From Oscillospiraceae bacterium (GTDB lineage: Bacteria > Bacillota > Clostridia > Oscillospirales > Oscillospiraceae), in NCBI GenBank assembly GCA_017521875.1, contig JAFXBH010000198.1:1-5283 (forward strand): a stretch of DNA of 5,283 nucleotides, read 5' to 3'. A program made the translations under genes and the position numbers. Below the pieces are notes generated by a model. That model saw nothing but the letters and a program-made list of their open reading frames with translations. It did not search any database and was not told the DNA's origin. Of the stretch, positions 1-5,283 are shown one piece after another (positions within the stretch are counted from its first letter, which is position 1; the number at the start of each line of letters is the position of its first letter).

Positions 1-351
1 TTTACAATGCCTGCCGGTCAGGACGGTGTCAGCACTGCTGTTGTAAAGGCAGACGGCAATCCTATTCTGCTGACAGTAAAAGCGGATGTTCCTGCTGAGG
101 ATGATAATCCCAGCAATCCCTCCGGCGGCAATAAACCTGACACTATTCCCAACAAGAAAGACGGATTGGACGGCGTAATGATTGCAGTTATTGCAGTTGC
201 CATCATCGCAGTGATTGTAATTGCTACATTTGTTGTAGTTGTTATATTGATGAGCAAGAAAAAGAAAGCGCTTTCTACAGGTGAACCTGTGGAAGCAGAA
301 CCCACCGAAGCAGAACCCACCGAAGCAGAACCCCCTACAGATACTGAATAA
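1..351 (+). CDS. C-terminal end of a membrane-anchored surface protein (gene A, 5' truncated by window)
   Basis: The frame is open from base 1 to the TAA at 349-351, giving 116 codons of a gene that begins upstream. The in-frame ATG at base 7 is not the start: Phe-Thr precede it, and the same FTMPAGQDGVSTA stretch lies deep inside gene B (from residue 776). Visible parts are the end of an Ig/FnIII-like beta module, an acidic Pro/Ser/Gly linker, a hydrophobic span encoded at about 178-252, a KKKK stop-transfer run, and an acidic tail with EAEPT repeats. Aligned with gene B 2775-3110, it differs in length only by one extra 15-bp repeat unit. The 59 residues before the span are 51/59 identical to B, but the span itself only 13/25. 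No LPxTG sorting signal is present, so anchoring is by the membrane span with the repeats inside the cell. The function of the missing ectodomain is presumably like B's (inference). Confidence 0.93.
   Translation, partial: FTMPAGQDGVSTAVVKADGNPILLTVKADVPAEDDNPSNPSGGNKPDTIPNKKDGLDGVMIAVIAVAIIAVIVIATFVVVVILMSKKKKALSTGEPVEAEPTEAEPTEAEPPTDTE
292..333 (+). repeat. 15-bp in-frame tandem repeat encoding EAEPT in the cytoplasmic tail of gene A
   Basis: The unit GAAGCAGAACCCACC occurs at 292-306 and 307-321, with a third, partial copy at 322-333 that runs into the CCTACAGATACT end of the gene. It encodes EAEPT-EAEPT-EAEPP. Gene B has one unit fewer at the equivalent place (EAENT-EAEPP), which explains the whole 15-bp length difference between the two tails. 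Because the unit is a multiple of three, gain or loss by slippage keeps the frame. Confidence 0.9.
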
Positions 352-359
352 ATTGTCCC

Positions 360-389
360 AAAAACCAGGCGCATTTGCGCCTGGTTTTT
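360..389 (+). terminator. Intrinsic terminator after gene A
   Basis: The left arm 360-372 (AAAAACCAGGCGC) is the exact reverse complement of the right arm 377-389, around an ATTT loop; the first and last loop bases could also pair. The right arm ends in five Ts, so the U-tract is part of the A/T base of the stem. It starts 8 bp after the gene A stop. A-rich and T-rich arms could let it act in both directions. The hairpin after gene B has a different stem sequence that still pairs perfectly, which supports a functional structure. Confidence 0.93.
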
Positions 390-390
390 G

Positions 391-419
391 TTGACTTTGT
401 GGGATTTTTTTGATATAAG
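391..419 (+). promoter_or_regulatory. Sigma-A-type promoter of gene B (-35 TTGACT, 17-bp spacer, extended -10 TGaTATAAG)
   Basis: The -35 box TTGACT is at 391-396 and the -10 box TATAAG at 414-419, separated by exactly 17 bp. A TG at 411-412 gives an extended -10. Both boxes match the vegetative consensus at 5 of 6 positions. The -35 box begins one base after the terminator's last T. The expected start of transcription is near 426, leaving a leader of under 30 nt. The block 391-420 is 29/30 identical to 3149-3178 ahead of gene C. No separate operator is evident, although the spacer is also conserved. Confidence 0.88.
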
Positions 420-438
420 TTAGACATAGACTTAAGAA

Positions 439-450
439 AAGGAGAAAGGA
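439..450 (+). promoter_or_regulatory. Ribosome binding site of gene B
   Basis: AAGGAG at 439-444 is followed by a second purine run, AAAGGA, at 445-450. The GGAG core is 8 nt from the ATG at 453. This fixes the start codon, which is followed directly by a good signal peptide. Confidence 0.9.
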
Positions 451-452
451 AA

Positions 453-530
453 ATGAAAAGGGTTATCGCGATATTCTTGGTGTTGACCTGTATTGCGGTT
501 TTTCTTCCTGCAGGTTCGCAGGCAGATGCC
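453..530 (+). other. Signal peptide coding region of gene B
   Basis: Residues 1-26 have a basic N-region (Lys2, Arg3), a hydrophobic core (about 4-19) and an AxA-type cleavage site, Ala24-Asp25-Ala26, predicting export by Sec and signal peptidase I. The sequence from PAG to AAVT is shared with gene C except at one residue. A Cys at position 13 lies inside the hydrophobic core, is absent in gene C, and is not a convincing lipobox. Confidence 0.88.
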
Positions 531-3110
531 GCTGCGGTTACAGAAAAACCGTTCTATGTGCTTAACTGGGTATCCATATTATGGGACGATGGAGACTTGG
601 CTTTGGATATGCCCTACTTTCTAGGCCACTATACCGAAGGTGCAACAGAGATTAGGGTTTCCTGGCGCAATTATTCTGAAATTCCGGATTTGGCAGAGGA
701 GTTGAAGGCAGAGTTTGACTACCGTTCTGAGGGCTCTCGTTATATCTTCTACCAAGCCCCCGGAGGAGCCATTTGGGAATGGCTGACAGAAGACTATGTA
801 TACTTCCACAAGGCTACACAGTATGTGGGAGAGTGGCTGGATGAATTCCTCAAAGAGTACAAGCGCATCGGCGGCAAACTGGACGGTATCCTTACGGATG
901 TGGAGTACTGGAATGGCTCCGCTTGGTTTCTGTGGACGGATGTGTTCTGTGCGAATAATCCCAATTGCTATTGGGATATTGTCAATAACCCCAATTATAA
1001 GACCGTTCTACGCCCCAGACTGGAAAAGTACGGATTTGAGTTCTTGCCGGAAAACATGCAGGACGATGTAAAGTCTGAGATTTGGACAATGTGTCCGGAT
1101 GCGAAAAACGACAAAGCGTATGAAATTTGGAATCTTGTTCTGAACGAACTGTTGACGGAATGCTTAAACGGATCTGTTTTGGATCTGATGCTGAAGTACT
1201 ATCCTGATGCTGGGTACAGCGATTATGACAGATTTGACCGCTATGGCTGGCAGAAACACTATGGCGGCAATATGACCCTTTCCGTCGGCAACACCGTTAA
1301 AGCCGGTAATGTGTCCAATACCACTTGTTATCCCGGCAGCGCACCTTGGGAGGATAAATTCAATACCTATCAAACGCCTGCAGCCTATAACAATGCTGAC
1401 TATGATGCAACAGCCTTTAGTACGGTGTTGTGGAAGGTAATGGAAAGTAAGGGCGTTAAGGAAGCCGATACCAATAACCGGTTTAACGCTTGGGTTACGT
1501 TTTACAATTATGCGCCTGCCGTGCGCGGCACTTTCGCTAACACACCCTACTATTCCGAACTGATGTACCACCTTGGCCTGTTGGATCCGGAGCCCTTTAT
1601 AGGCTACGTTATGGATGATGAAATGGCCGAATTTGGTGCCAGCAACCCTGACCCGGATGCCAGCGACCCGGATGTGGTGTGGAAAGTGATTCGGGAACTG
1701 ATGGAAGAACTGACCCGGGTAGCCGGTTACTCTGACCGGAAAACCATTCTGATTCCCGGCAATTGGAACAATGACTTTATACTCTCCGGTATGTACGCAA
1801 ACGGCAGAAACATCTGGCGTATTACCCCCGATACTTATAATGGCACCACATTGGAATCCTTCAAGGTAGAGGGGGCAGACCCCACTTTCTATATCAACGG
1901 TCAGACCGTTACCTTCCCCCAAGGTAAGATTATTGCAGATAGCGAAATTTCTAAGGTTGGCTCTTGCGGTTACTGGGTAGAGACCCCCGCTGATGTGATG
2001 CCTGTCATTACCGGCGATGCAGACCGTTATGCAAAAGATCCGTCCTTCTTAGAAGATTTTGAAGGTTACGAAAGCGGCATGCGGTTGGACAAAACCCTGA
2101 GTATCGCTTGGGATCTTATCACCGGTACTACAAAGATTCAGGACAACGGCGGTAGCAAAGCGCTGGCCCTCACCGGCTCTACCACCGTTACCAATGTGAA
2201 TTCCATCAAGAATATCACCGCAGGCGACAGTTTCGCCAAACAGCAGGTATGGGAGGTAAATGTTACCGTACCGGACAGCGGCGAACTGATTGTACTGCGC
2301 TGCGCCAGCAAGGATCTGGGCATAAAGATTGCCGATGGCAAAGCGTACTACGGCAACGATGACGACTATGCAGAAATTCCTAATGTCAGTATATCTGCCG
2401 GTGGTACATACAAAATTCAGCGAAAAGTAGACTTCCGCAATGCAGATAACTATACCAGCACCTATACTGTATATGACAGCACGGGCAAGGTGCTGGGCAG
2501 CGTGAAGAATGCGCCTATGCGCAAGGTGAATCTGCCTGTTGCCAATATGTATTTCTCTTCCAAGAAAGCAACCGGCACAGCCTACATTGATGATTATAAG
2601 ATTTACCTTGCCGGTGTAACCACAAACTTTACAGTATACGATGCAGCAACCGGGTTTGAGGTAGATGCCGGTGTATCCAGAACTGAGGATACCGCATACC
2701 GTGTGTCTTGGCTGAATGCTACCGGTAAAGATGTGGTGGCCAGAGTGTATAATGGCGACACCGTGATCAGCGAGTTTACAATGCCTGCTGGTCAGGACGG
2801 TGTTAGCACTGCTATTGTAAAGGCAGAGGGCAATCCTGTTCTGCTGACAGTGAAAGCGGATGTTCCTGCCGAGGATGATGATCCCAGCAATTCCTCCGGT
2901 GGCAATGAGCCTGATACTACCCCCAACAAGAAAGACGGATTGAACGGTGTTACAATTGCTATTATAGTTGTTGCTATTTTCGTAGTTTGTGCAATTGCTG
3001 TGTTTGCTGTGGTTATTGTGATGATGAGCAAGAAAAAGAAAGCGCTTTCTGCAGGTGAGACTGTGGAAGCAGAAAACACCGAAGCAGAACCCCCTACAGA
3101 TACTAAATAA
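453..3110 (+). CDS. Secreted, C-terminally membrane-anchored multidomain surface protein, possible glycoside-hydrolase-like (gene B)
   Basis: An 885-residue protein, the only complete family member here; I do not recognise the family. Order of parts: signal peptide 1-26 (basic MKR, hydrophobic core, AxA at 24-26); large domain about 30-520; probable jelly-roll module about 533-721, opening with DFEGYESG and closing with YIDDYKIYL; Ig/FnIII-like module about 722-803; acidic Pro/Ser/Gly linker 804-828; membrane span 833-858; KKKK 860-863; acidic tail. In the large domain the motifs LDGILTDVEY (Asp149, Glu151), SDY (Asp257), GYVMDDE (Glu390), NWNND (437-441) and ITPDT (457-461) resemble strand ends of a glycosidase-type barrel. 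Asp149, Glu151, Asp257 and Glu390 are kept in gene C, whereas Asp388 and Asp389 are not. Cys166, Cys172, Cys292 and Cys505 are also kept and may form disulfides. The enzymatic role is inference; a binding protein or a degenerate enzyme is equally possible. It has its own promoter and terminator. Confidence 0.95.
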   Translation: MKRVIAIFLVLTCIAVFLPAGSQADAAAVTEKPFYVLNWVSILWDDGDLALDMPYFLGHYTEGATEIRVSWRNYSEIPDLAEELKAEFDYRSEGSRYIFYQAPGGAIWEWLTEDYVYFHKATQYVGEWLDEFLKEYKRIGGKLDGILTDVEYWNGSAWFLWTDVFCANNPNCYWDIVNNPNYKTVLRPRLEKYGFEFLPENMQDDVKSEIWTMCPDAKNDKAYEIWNLVLNELLTECLNGSVLDLMLKYYPDAGYSDYDRFDRYGWQKHYGGNMTLSVGNTVKAGNVSNTTCYPGSAPWEDKFNTYQTPAAYNNADYDATAFSTVLWKVMESKGVKEADTNNRFNAWVTFYNYAPAVRGTFANTPYYSELMYHLGLLDPEPFIGYVMDDEMAEFGASNPDPDASDPDVVWKVIRELMEELTRVAGYSDRKTILIPGNWNNDFILSGMYANGRNIWRITPDTYNGTTLESFKVEGADPTFYINGQTVTFPQGKIIADSEISKVGSCGYWVETPADVMPVITGDADRYAKDPSFLEDFEGYESGMRLDKTLSIAWDLITGTTKIQDNGGSKALALTGSTTVTNVNSIKNITAGDSFAKQQVWEVNVTVPDSGELIVLRCASKDLGIKIADGKAYYGNDDDYAEIPNVSISAGGTYKIQRKVDFRNADNYTSTYTVYDSTGKVLGSVKNAPMRKVNLPVANMYFSSKKATGTAYIDDYKIYLAGVTTNFTVYDAATGFEVDAGVSRTEDTAYRVSWLNATGKDVVARVYNGDTVISEFTMPAGQDGVSTAIVKAEGNPVLLTVKADVPAEDDDPSNSSGGNEPDTTPNKKDGLNGVTIAIIVVAIFVVCAIAVFAVVIVMMSKKKKALSAGETVEAENTEAEPPTDTK
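1706..1742 (+). repeat. 37-bp block identical between genes B and C (other copy 4482-4518)
   Basis: Bases 1706-1742 and 4482-4518 are identical, coding for ELTRVAGYSDRK in both proteins. This is the longest perfect B/C match I found by eye. It sits in the best conserved part of the large domain, just before the IP-NWNND motif. Confidence 0.85.
2055..2615 (+). other. Probable jelly-roll / concanavalin-like module within gene B
   Basis: This codes for about residues 535-721. It opens with DFEGYESG, has a Trp at 553, alternating beta-rich stretches (for example KQQVWEVNVTV and YTVYDSTGKVLGSV), and closes on YIDDYKIYL. An opening Asp-Phe-Glu and a terminal IDD followed by a hydrophobic strand are common in laminin-G-like and carbohydrate-binding jelly-rolls. 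The assignment rests on this pattern only, not on a profile match. Gene C carries the matching region from about residue 537 to the window edge. Confidence 0.5.
2949..3107 (+). other. Membrane anchor and acidic cytoplasmic tail of gene B
   Basis: About 26 hydrophobic residues (833-858, Ile/Val/Ala-rich) are followed by Ser and four Lys (860-863), then a 22-residue acidic tail ending EAEPPTDTK. The lysines after the span predict an outside-to-inside orientation: ectodomain outside, tail in the cytoplasm. Gene A has the same layout at 178-348. There is no LPxTG motif before the span. Confidence 0.88.
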
Positions 3111-3117
3111 GTTTTAC

Positions 3118-3147
3118 AAAAAACAGGTGCATTCGCACCTGTTTTTT
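3118..3147 (+). terminator. Intrinsic terminator after gene B
   Basis: The left arm 3118-3130 (AAAAAACAGGTGC) pairs perfectly with the right arm 3135-3147 (GCACCTGTTTTTT) around an ATTC loop: 13 bp ending in six Ts. It lies 7 bp after the gene B stop. Compared with the terminator after gene A, the stem positions that differ have changed on both arms so that pairing is retained. This is the pattern expected when the hairpin itself is under selection. Confidence 0.94.
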
Positions 3148-3148
3148 G

Positions 3149-3177
3149 TTGACTTTGTGGGATATTTTTGATATAAG
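3149..3177 (+). promoter_or_regulatory. Sigma-A-type promoter of gene C (-35 TTGACT, 17-bp spacer, extended -10 TGaTATAAG)
   Basis: TTGACT is at 3149-3154 and TATAAG at 3172-3177, with a 17-bp spacer and an upstream TG at 3169-3170. It is a near copy of the gene B promoter, with one substitution in 30 bp, in the spacer. It again starts one base after the terminator's last T. The predicted start of transcription is near 3184. The leader that follows (to 3222) does not resemble the gene B leader until the RBS. Confidence 0.88.
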
Positions 3178-3207
3178 TAAATCAAAGATTTTGGCTTCAT
3201 ACATAAA

Positions 3208-3213
3208 AAGGAG
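3208..3213 (+). promoter_or_regulatory. Ribosome binding site of gene C
   Basis: AAGGAG lies 9 nt before the ATG at 3223. It settles the start of gene C, whose first 30 residues match the signal peptide region of gene B. Confidence 0.9.
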
Positions 3214-3222
3214 AGAAGAAAA

Positions 3223-3300
3223 ATGAAGACAGTTTTGGCGATACTTCTAGTGGTGACCCTTGTAGTGGCACTGATCCCTGCCGGTATGCAGGCGGATGCC
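3223..3300 (+). other. Signal peptide coding region of gene C
   Basis: Residues 1-26 comprise Lys2, a hydrophobic run of about 16 residues (VLAILLVVTLVVALIP), then GMQADA with cleavage predicted after Ala26. No Cys is present, so this copy cannot be a lipoprotein, which argues that the family is exported by signal peptidase I. Confidence 0.88.
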
Positions 3301-5283
3301 GCTGCGGTTACCAAGAAACCCTTCTATACCCTGAATATGGAACCCTTCTTTTGGGAAGAAGGGGACCTTGTGATGGATATGGTCTATTTCGGCAGTCATT
3401 TAAATACCGACCAGACAGAGGCCATCATAACATGGAATAGACAGACTGACATTGCAGCCATTGCAAAAGATCTGAAGGATGAATTTGATGCTCGCCCTGA
3501 GGGTACGCGTTACATATACATGCATTTGCCCTGCCATGTCATTAATGTAAAAAGTGGGTTAATTGAAGACTATATATTCTTTGATAAACCCACCGCAATC
3601 ATAAAAAAATGGACAGAAGAATTCATGGCAGAGTACAAACGCATTGGCGGCAAGTTGGACGGTGCCAGTGTGGATATCGAGTATATTCACGGCGATGCGT
3701 ATTATATCTGCACAGAACAGTATGAAAAGGGAAATAAAGGCTGCTATTGGGAAATTGTAAACAATCCCAAATACCGCACCGATATGCGTCCCAAACTGGA
3801 GAGAATGGGCTTTGATTTCTGGCCGGAAAGCAAGCAGGACAGTGAAAAATCTGAGATTTGGAGCATGTCTCCCCGGGTAGATGGATTTGCGAAAAACTAC
3901 TATATCTGGAATAATGCTGTGGGCGAACTTCTGACAGAGAGCATCAATGAGTCTGTCTTAGAGCCGATGCTGAAACATTATCCCGATGCATTACTCAGCG
4001 ATTACGGCAGATACGATTACTATGGCTGGCAGAAACCGTATCTGGGCAGTATCGCAACTTTATTGGGCAATGCTGTAAAAGTGGGTAATGTGTCCAGCAG
4101 ACAATGCTACCCCACCGACCCTTGGGAAAACGCCGTTGGACTCTATAAGACACCCGATGGCTATAACAACGCCAATTATATTGCATCTCCCTTTAATATG
4201 GTGTTGTGGAGAACCAACGATGTGAAGGGCATTGTGGAAGCAGATACCAACAATCGGATTAGCACATGGATTACATTCTATAATTTTATGCCCACATTGC
4301 CCGGTAGTTACTGTAACACACCCTACTATTCCGAGCAGATATACCACCTGGGTATGCTGGATCCCCAACCGTTTTTGGGCTATGTAATAGAAAGTGAAGT
4401 CGGGCAGTATGGACTTGACCATCCCGATCCCGATGCCAGCGACCCAGAAGTGGTGCGGGGCGTGATAGGGGAACTGATGGCAGAACTGACCCGGGTAGCC
4501 GGTTACTCTGACCGGAAACCCATTCGGATTCCCGCCAACTGGAACAATGACTATATCCTCTCCGGTATGTATGCCAACGGCCGCAATATCTTTAGAATTA
4601 CCCCGGATACCACAAGTGGTATGACCTTGGATGCATTTAAAGTGGAAGGGGATGATCCCACTTTCTCTATCAACGGCCAGACCGTTACATTCCCTCAAGG
4701 TAAGATCATTACCGACAGTAAGATATCCAAAGTCGGCACCTGCGGTTATTGGGTAGAAACCCCGGCCAATGTAATGCCTGTTATGACCAGCGACGCTGAC
4801 CGTTACGAGAAAGACCCCTCCTTCGTAGAAACGTTTGAGGATTTTGCCAACGGTGCAGCATTCACCGAAAATGTGACCGATGCTTGGAAGGTATCCGGAA
4901 AAACAGCCAATGTGATGAACAAGGGCGGCAGCAAGGCGTTGGCCTTTAGCGGCAATACCCGGCTGACCAATGTGAATGCGCCTAAAAATATCACCGCAGG
5001 CGACAAGTATGCCCAGCAGCAGGTATGGCAGGTAACGGTTACCGTGCCCAAGGGTGGTGAACTGCAACTGCTGAGCGCCTCCAATAAGGACTTGGGTGTG
5101 AAGATTGCCGACGGTAAGGTATATTACGACAACGGTGGTTCCTACGGGGAGATTCCCGGTGTCAGTGTAACTGCCGGTAGTACATATACCATTAAGAGAG
5201 AAGTGAATTTCACCAACGCCACCAGCGATTACGCGGTATATGATGCCAGCGGCAAGAGCCTTGGCAGTGTGAAGGGCAAGAAA
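3223..5283 (+). CDS. Paralog of gene B, secreted surface protein (gene C, 3' truncated by window)
   Basis: Reading from the ATG at 3223 gives 687 codons with no stop up to the last base, so the gene continues beyond the window. The signal peptide (1-26, cleavage after Ala24-Asp25-Ala26) is followed by the same large domain and most of the jelly-roll module. The Ig-like module, membrane span and acidic tail expected from B lie outside. Residues 401-534 match B 399-532 at 110/134 positions without gaps, but residues 37-103 match at only 28/67. Conserved acidic candidates are Asp151 and Glu153 (VDIEY), Asp260 (SDY) and Glu392 (GYVIESE). The two residues before Glu392 are Glu-Ser, where B has Asp-Asp. 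Cys163, Cys174, Cys295 and Cys507 match B's four Cys, with a longer loop between the first pair. It is transcribed from its own promoter. Function is unassigned; specificity may differ from B through the variable N-terminal part (inference). Confidence 0.94.
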   Translation, partial: MKTVLAILLVVTLVVALIPAGMQADAAAVTKKPFYTLNMEPFFWEEGDLVMDMVYFGSHLNTDQTEAIITWNRQTDIAAIAKDLKDEFDARPEGTRYIYMHLPCHVINVKSGLIEDYIFFDKPTAIIKKWTEEFMAEYKRIGGKLDGASVDIEYIHGDAYYICTEQYEKGNKGCYWEIVNNPKYRTDMRPKLERMGFDFWPESKQDSEKSEIWSMSPRVDGFAKNYYIWNNAVGELLTESINESVLEPMLKHYPDALLSDYGRYDYYGWQKPYLGSIATLLGNAVKVGNVSSRQCYPTDPWENAVGLYKTPDGYNNANYIASPFNMVLWRTNDVKGIVEADTNNRISTWITFYNFMPTLPGSYCNTPYYSEQIYHLGMLDPQPFLGYVIESEVGQYGLDHPDPDASDPEVVRGVIGELMAELTRVAGYSDRKPIRIPANWNNDYILSGMYANGRNIFRITPDTTSGMTLDAFKVEGDDPTFSINGQTVTFPQGKIITDSKISKVGTCGYWVETPANVMPVMTSDADRYEKDPSFVETFEDFANGAAFTENVTDAWKVSGKTANVMNKGGSKALAFSGNTRLTNVNAPKNITAGDKYAQQQVWQVTVTVPKGGELQLLSASNKDLGVKIADGKVYYDNGGSYGEIPGVSVTAGSTYTIKREVNFTNATSDYAVYDASGKSLGSVKGKK

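Noticed and set aside
7..9. ATG at base 7 as the start of a small membrane protein of 114 residues
   Set aside because: The frame is open upstream of it, and the same residues lie inside gene B; there is no RBS or signal peptide. It is the tail of a larger gene.
352..452. Riboswitch or structured regulatory RNA in the intergenic gap
   Set aside because: The only clear structure is the terminator hairpin upstream of the promoter; the predicted leader is too short to hold a riboswitch.
483..491. Lipobox-like Leu-Thr-Cys in the gene B signal peptide
   Set aside because: Thr at -1 is atypical, the Cys sits mid-hydrophobic core with more hydrophobic residues after it, and gene C lacks it.
1164..1922. 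252-codon open frame on the minus strand opposite gene B
   Set aside because: It is a shadow of gene B's codon usage in the conserved part of the ectodomain; no start signals.
2895..2946. Sortase-type cell-wall anchor before the membrane span
   Set aside because: No LPxTG-like motif is present; the Pro-rich linker runs directly into the span, so membrane anchoring is the better explanation.
3114..3314. 66-codon minus-strand frame crossing the B-C gap
   Set aside because: It runs through the terminator, promoter and signal peptide region of gene C, and its sequence is explained by those elements.
4060..5067. 335-codon open frame on the minus strand opposite gene C
   Set aside because: It is antisense to a well-supported coding frame. 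The gene B antisense frame (1164-1922) encodes a similar sequence only because the sense genes are homologous. No RBS or promoter supports it, and no recognisable domain is seen.

Overview
The window is one stretch of a tandem gene array. It carries three consecutive same-strand members of a single secreted, membrane-anchored protein family. Gene A is present only as its last 116 codons (1-351). Gene B is complete at 885 codons (453-3110). Gene C is open from its start codon to the window edge, 687 codons with no stop (3223-5283). No other convincing gene, RNA gene, mobile element or CRISPR array is visible.

Organism: strong AAGGAG-type ribosome binding sites, textbook sigma-A-type promoters, intrinsic terminators, moderate GC, and a C-terminal single-pass membrane anchor with a lysine stop-transfer run all suggest a Gram-positive bacterium. 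A Clostridia-like (Firmicutes) host is a reasonable guess, but this is inference from style; no taxonomic marker gene is present.

Layout: A tail - terminator (360-389) - promoter (391-419) - RBS - gene B - terminator (3118-3147) - promoter (3149-3177) - RBS - gene C. Both intergenic gaps (101 and 112 bp) have the same plan. A hairpin terminator is followed one base later by the -35 box of the next gene's promoter, so each paralog looks like its own transcription unit. The repeat unit is about 2.76 kb.

Protein plan, from gene B: signal peptide (1-26); a large extracellular domain of unassigned family (about 30-520) with glycoside-hydrolase-like features (conserved acidic residues at the ends of predicted strands, many Trp/Tyr); a probable jelly-roll or concanavalin-like module (about 533-721) closing on an IDD motif; a small Ig/FnIII-like beta module (about 722-803); an acidic Pro/Ser/Gly linker; one membrane span (833-858); KKKK; and a short acidic cytoplasmic tail carrying EAEPT-type repeats whose number differs between A and B. 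B and C are a mosaic: 28/67 residues are identical near the N-terminus against 110/134 in the second half of the large domain.

Reading: the array looks like a set of surface proteins, perhaps carbohydrate-active, diversified by tandem duplication with each copy separately promoted. The enzymatic idea is a hypothesis; the array architecture and regulatory modules are directly visible.
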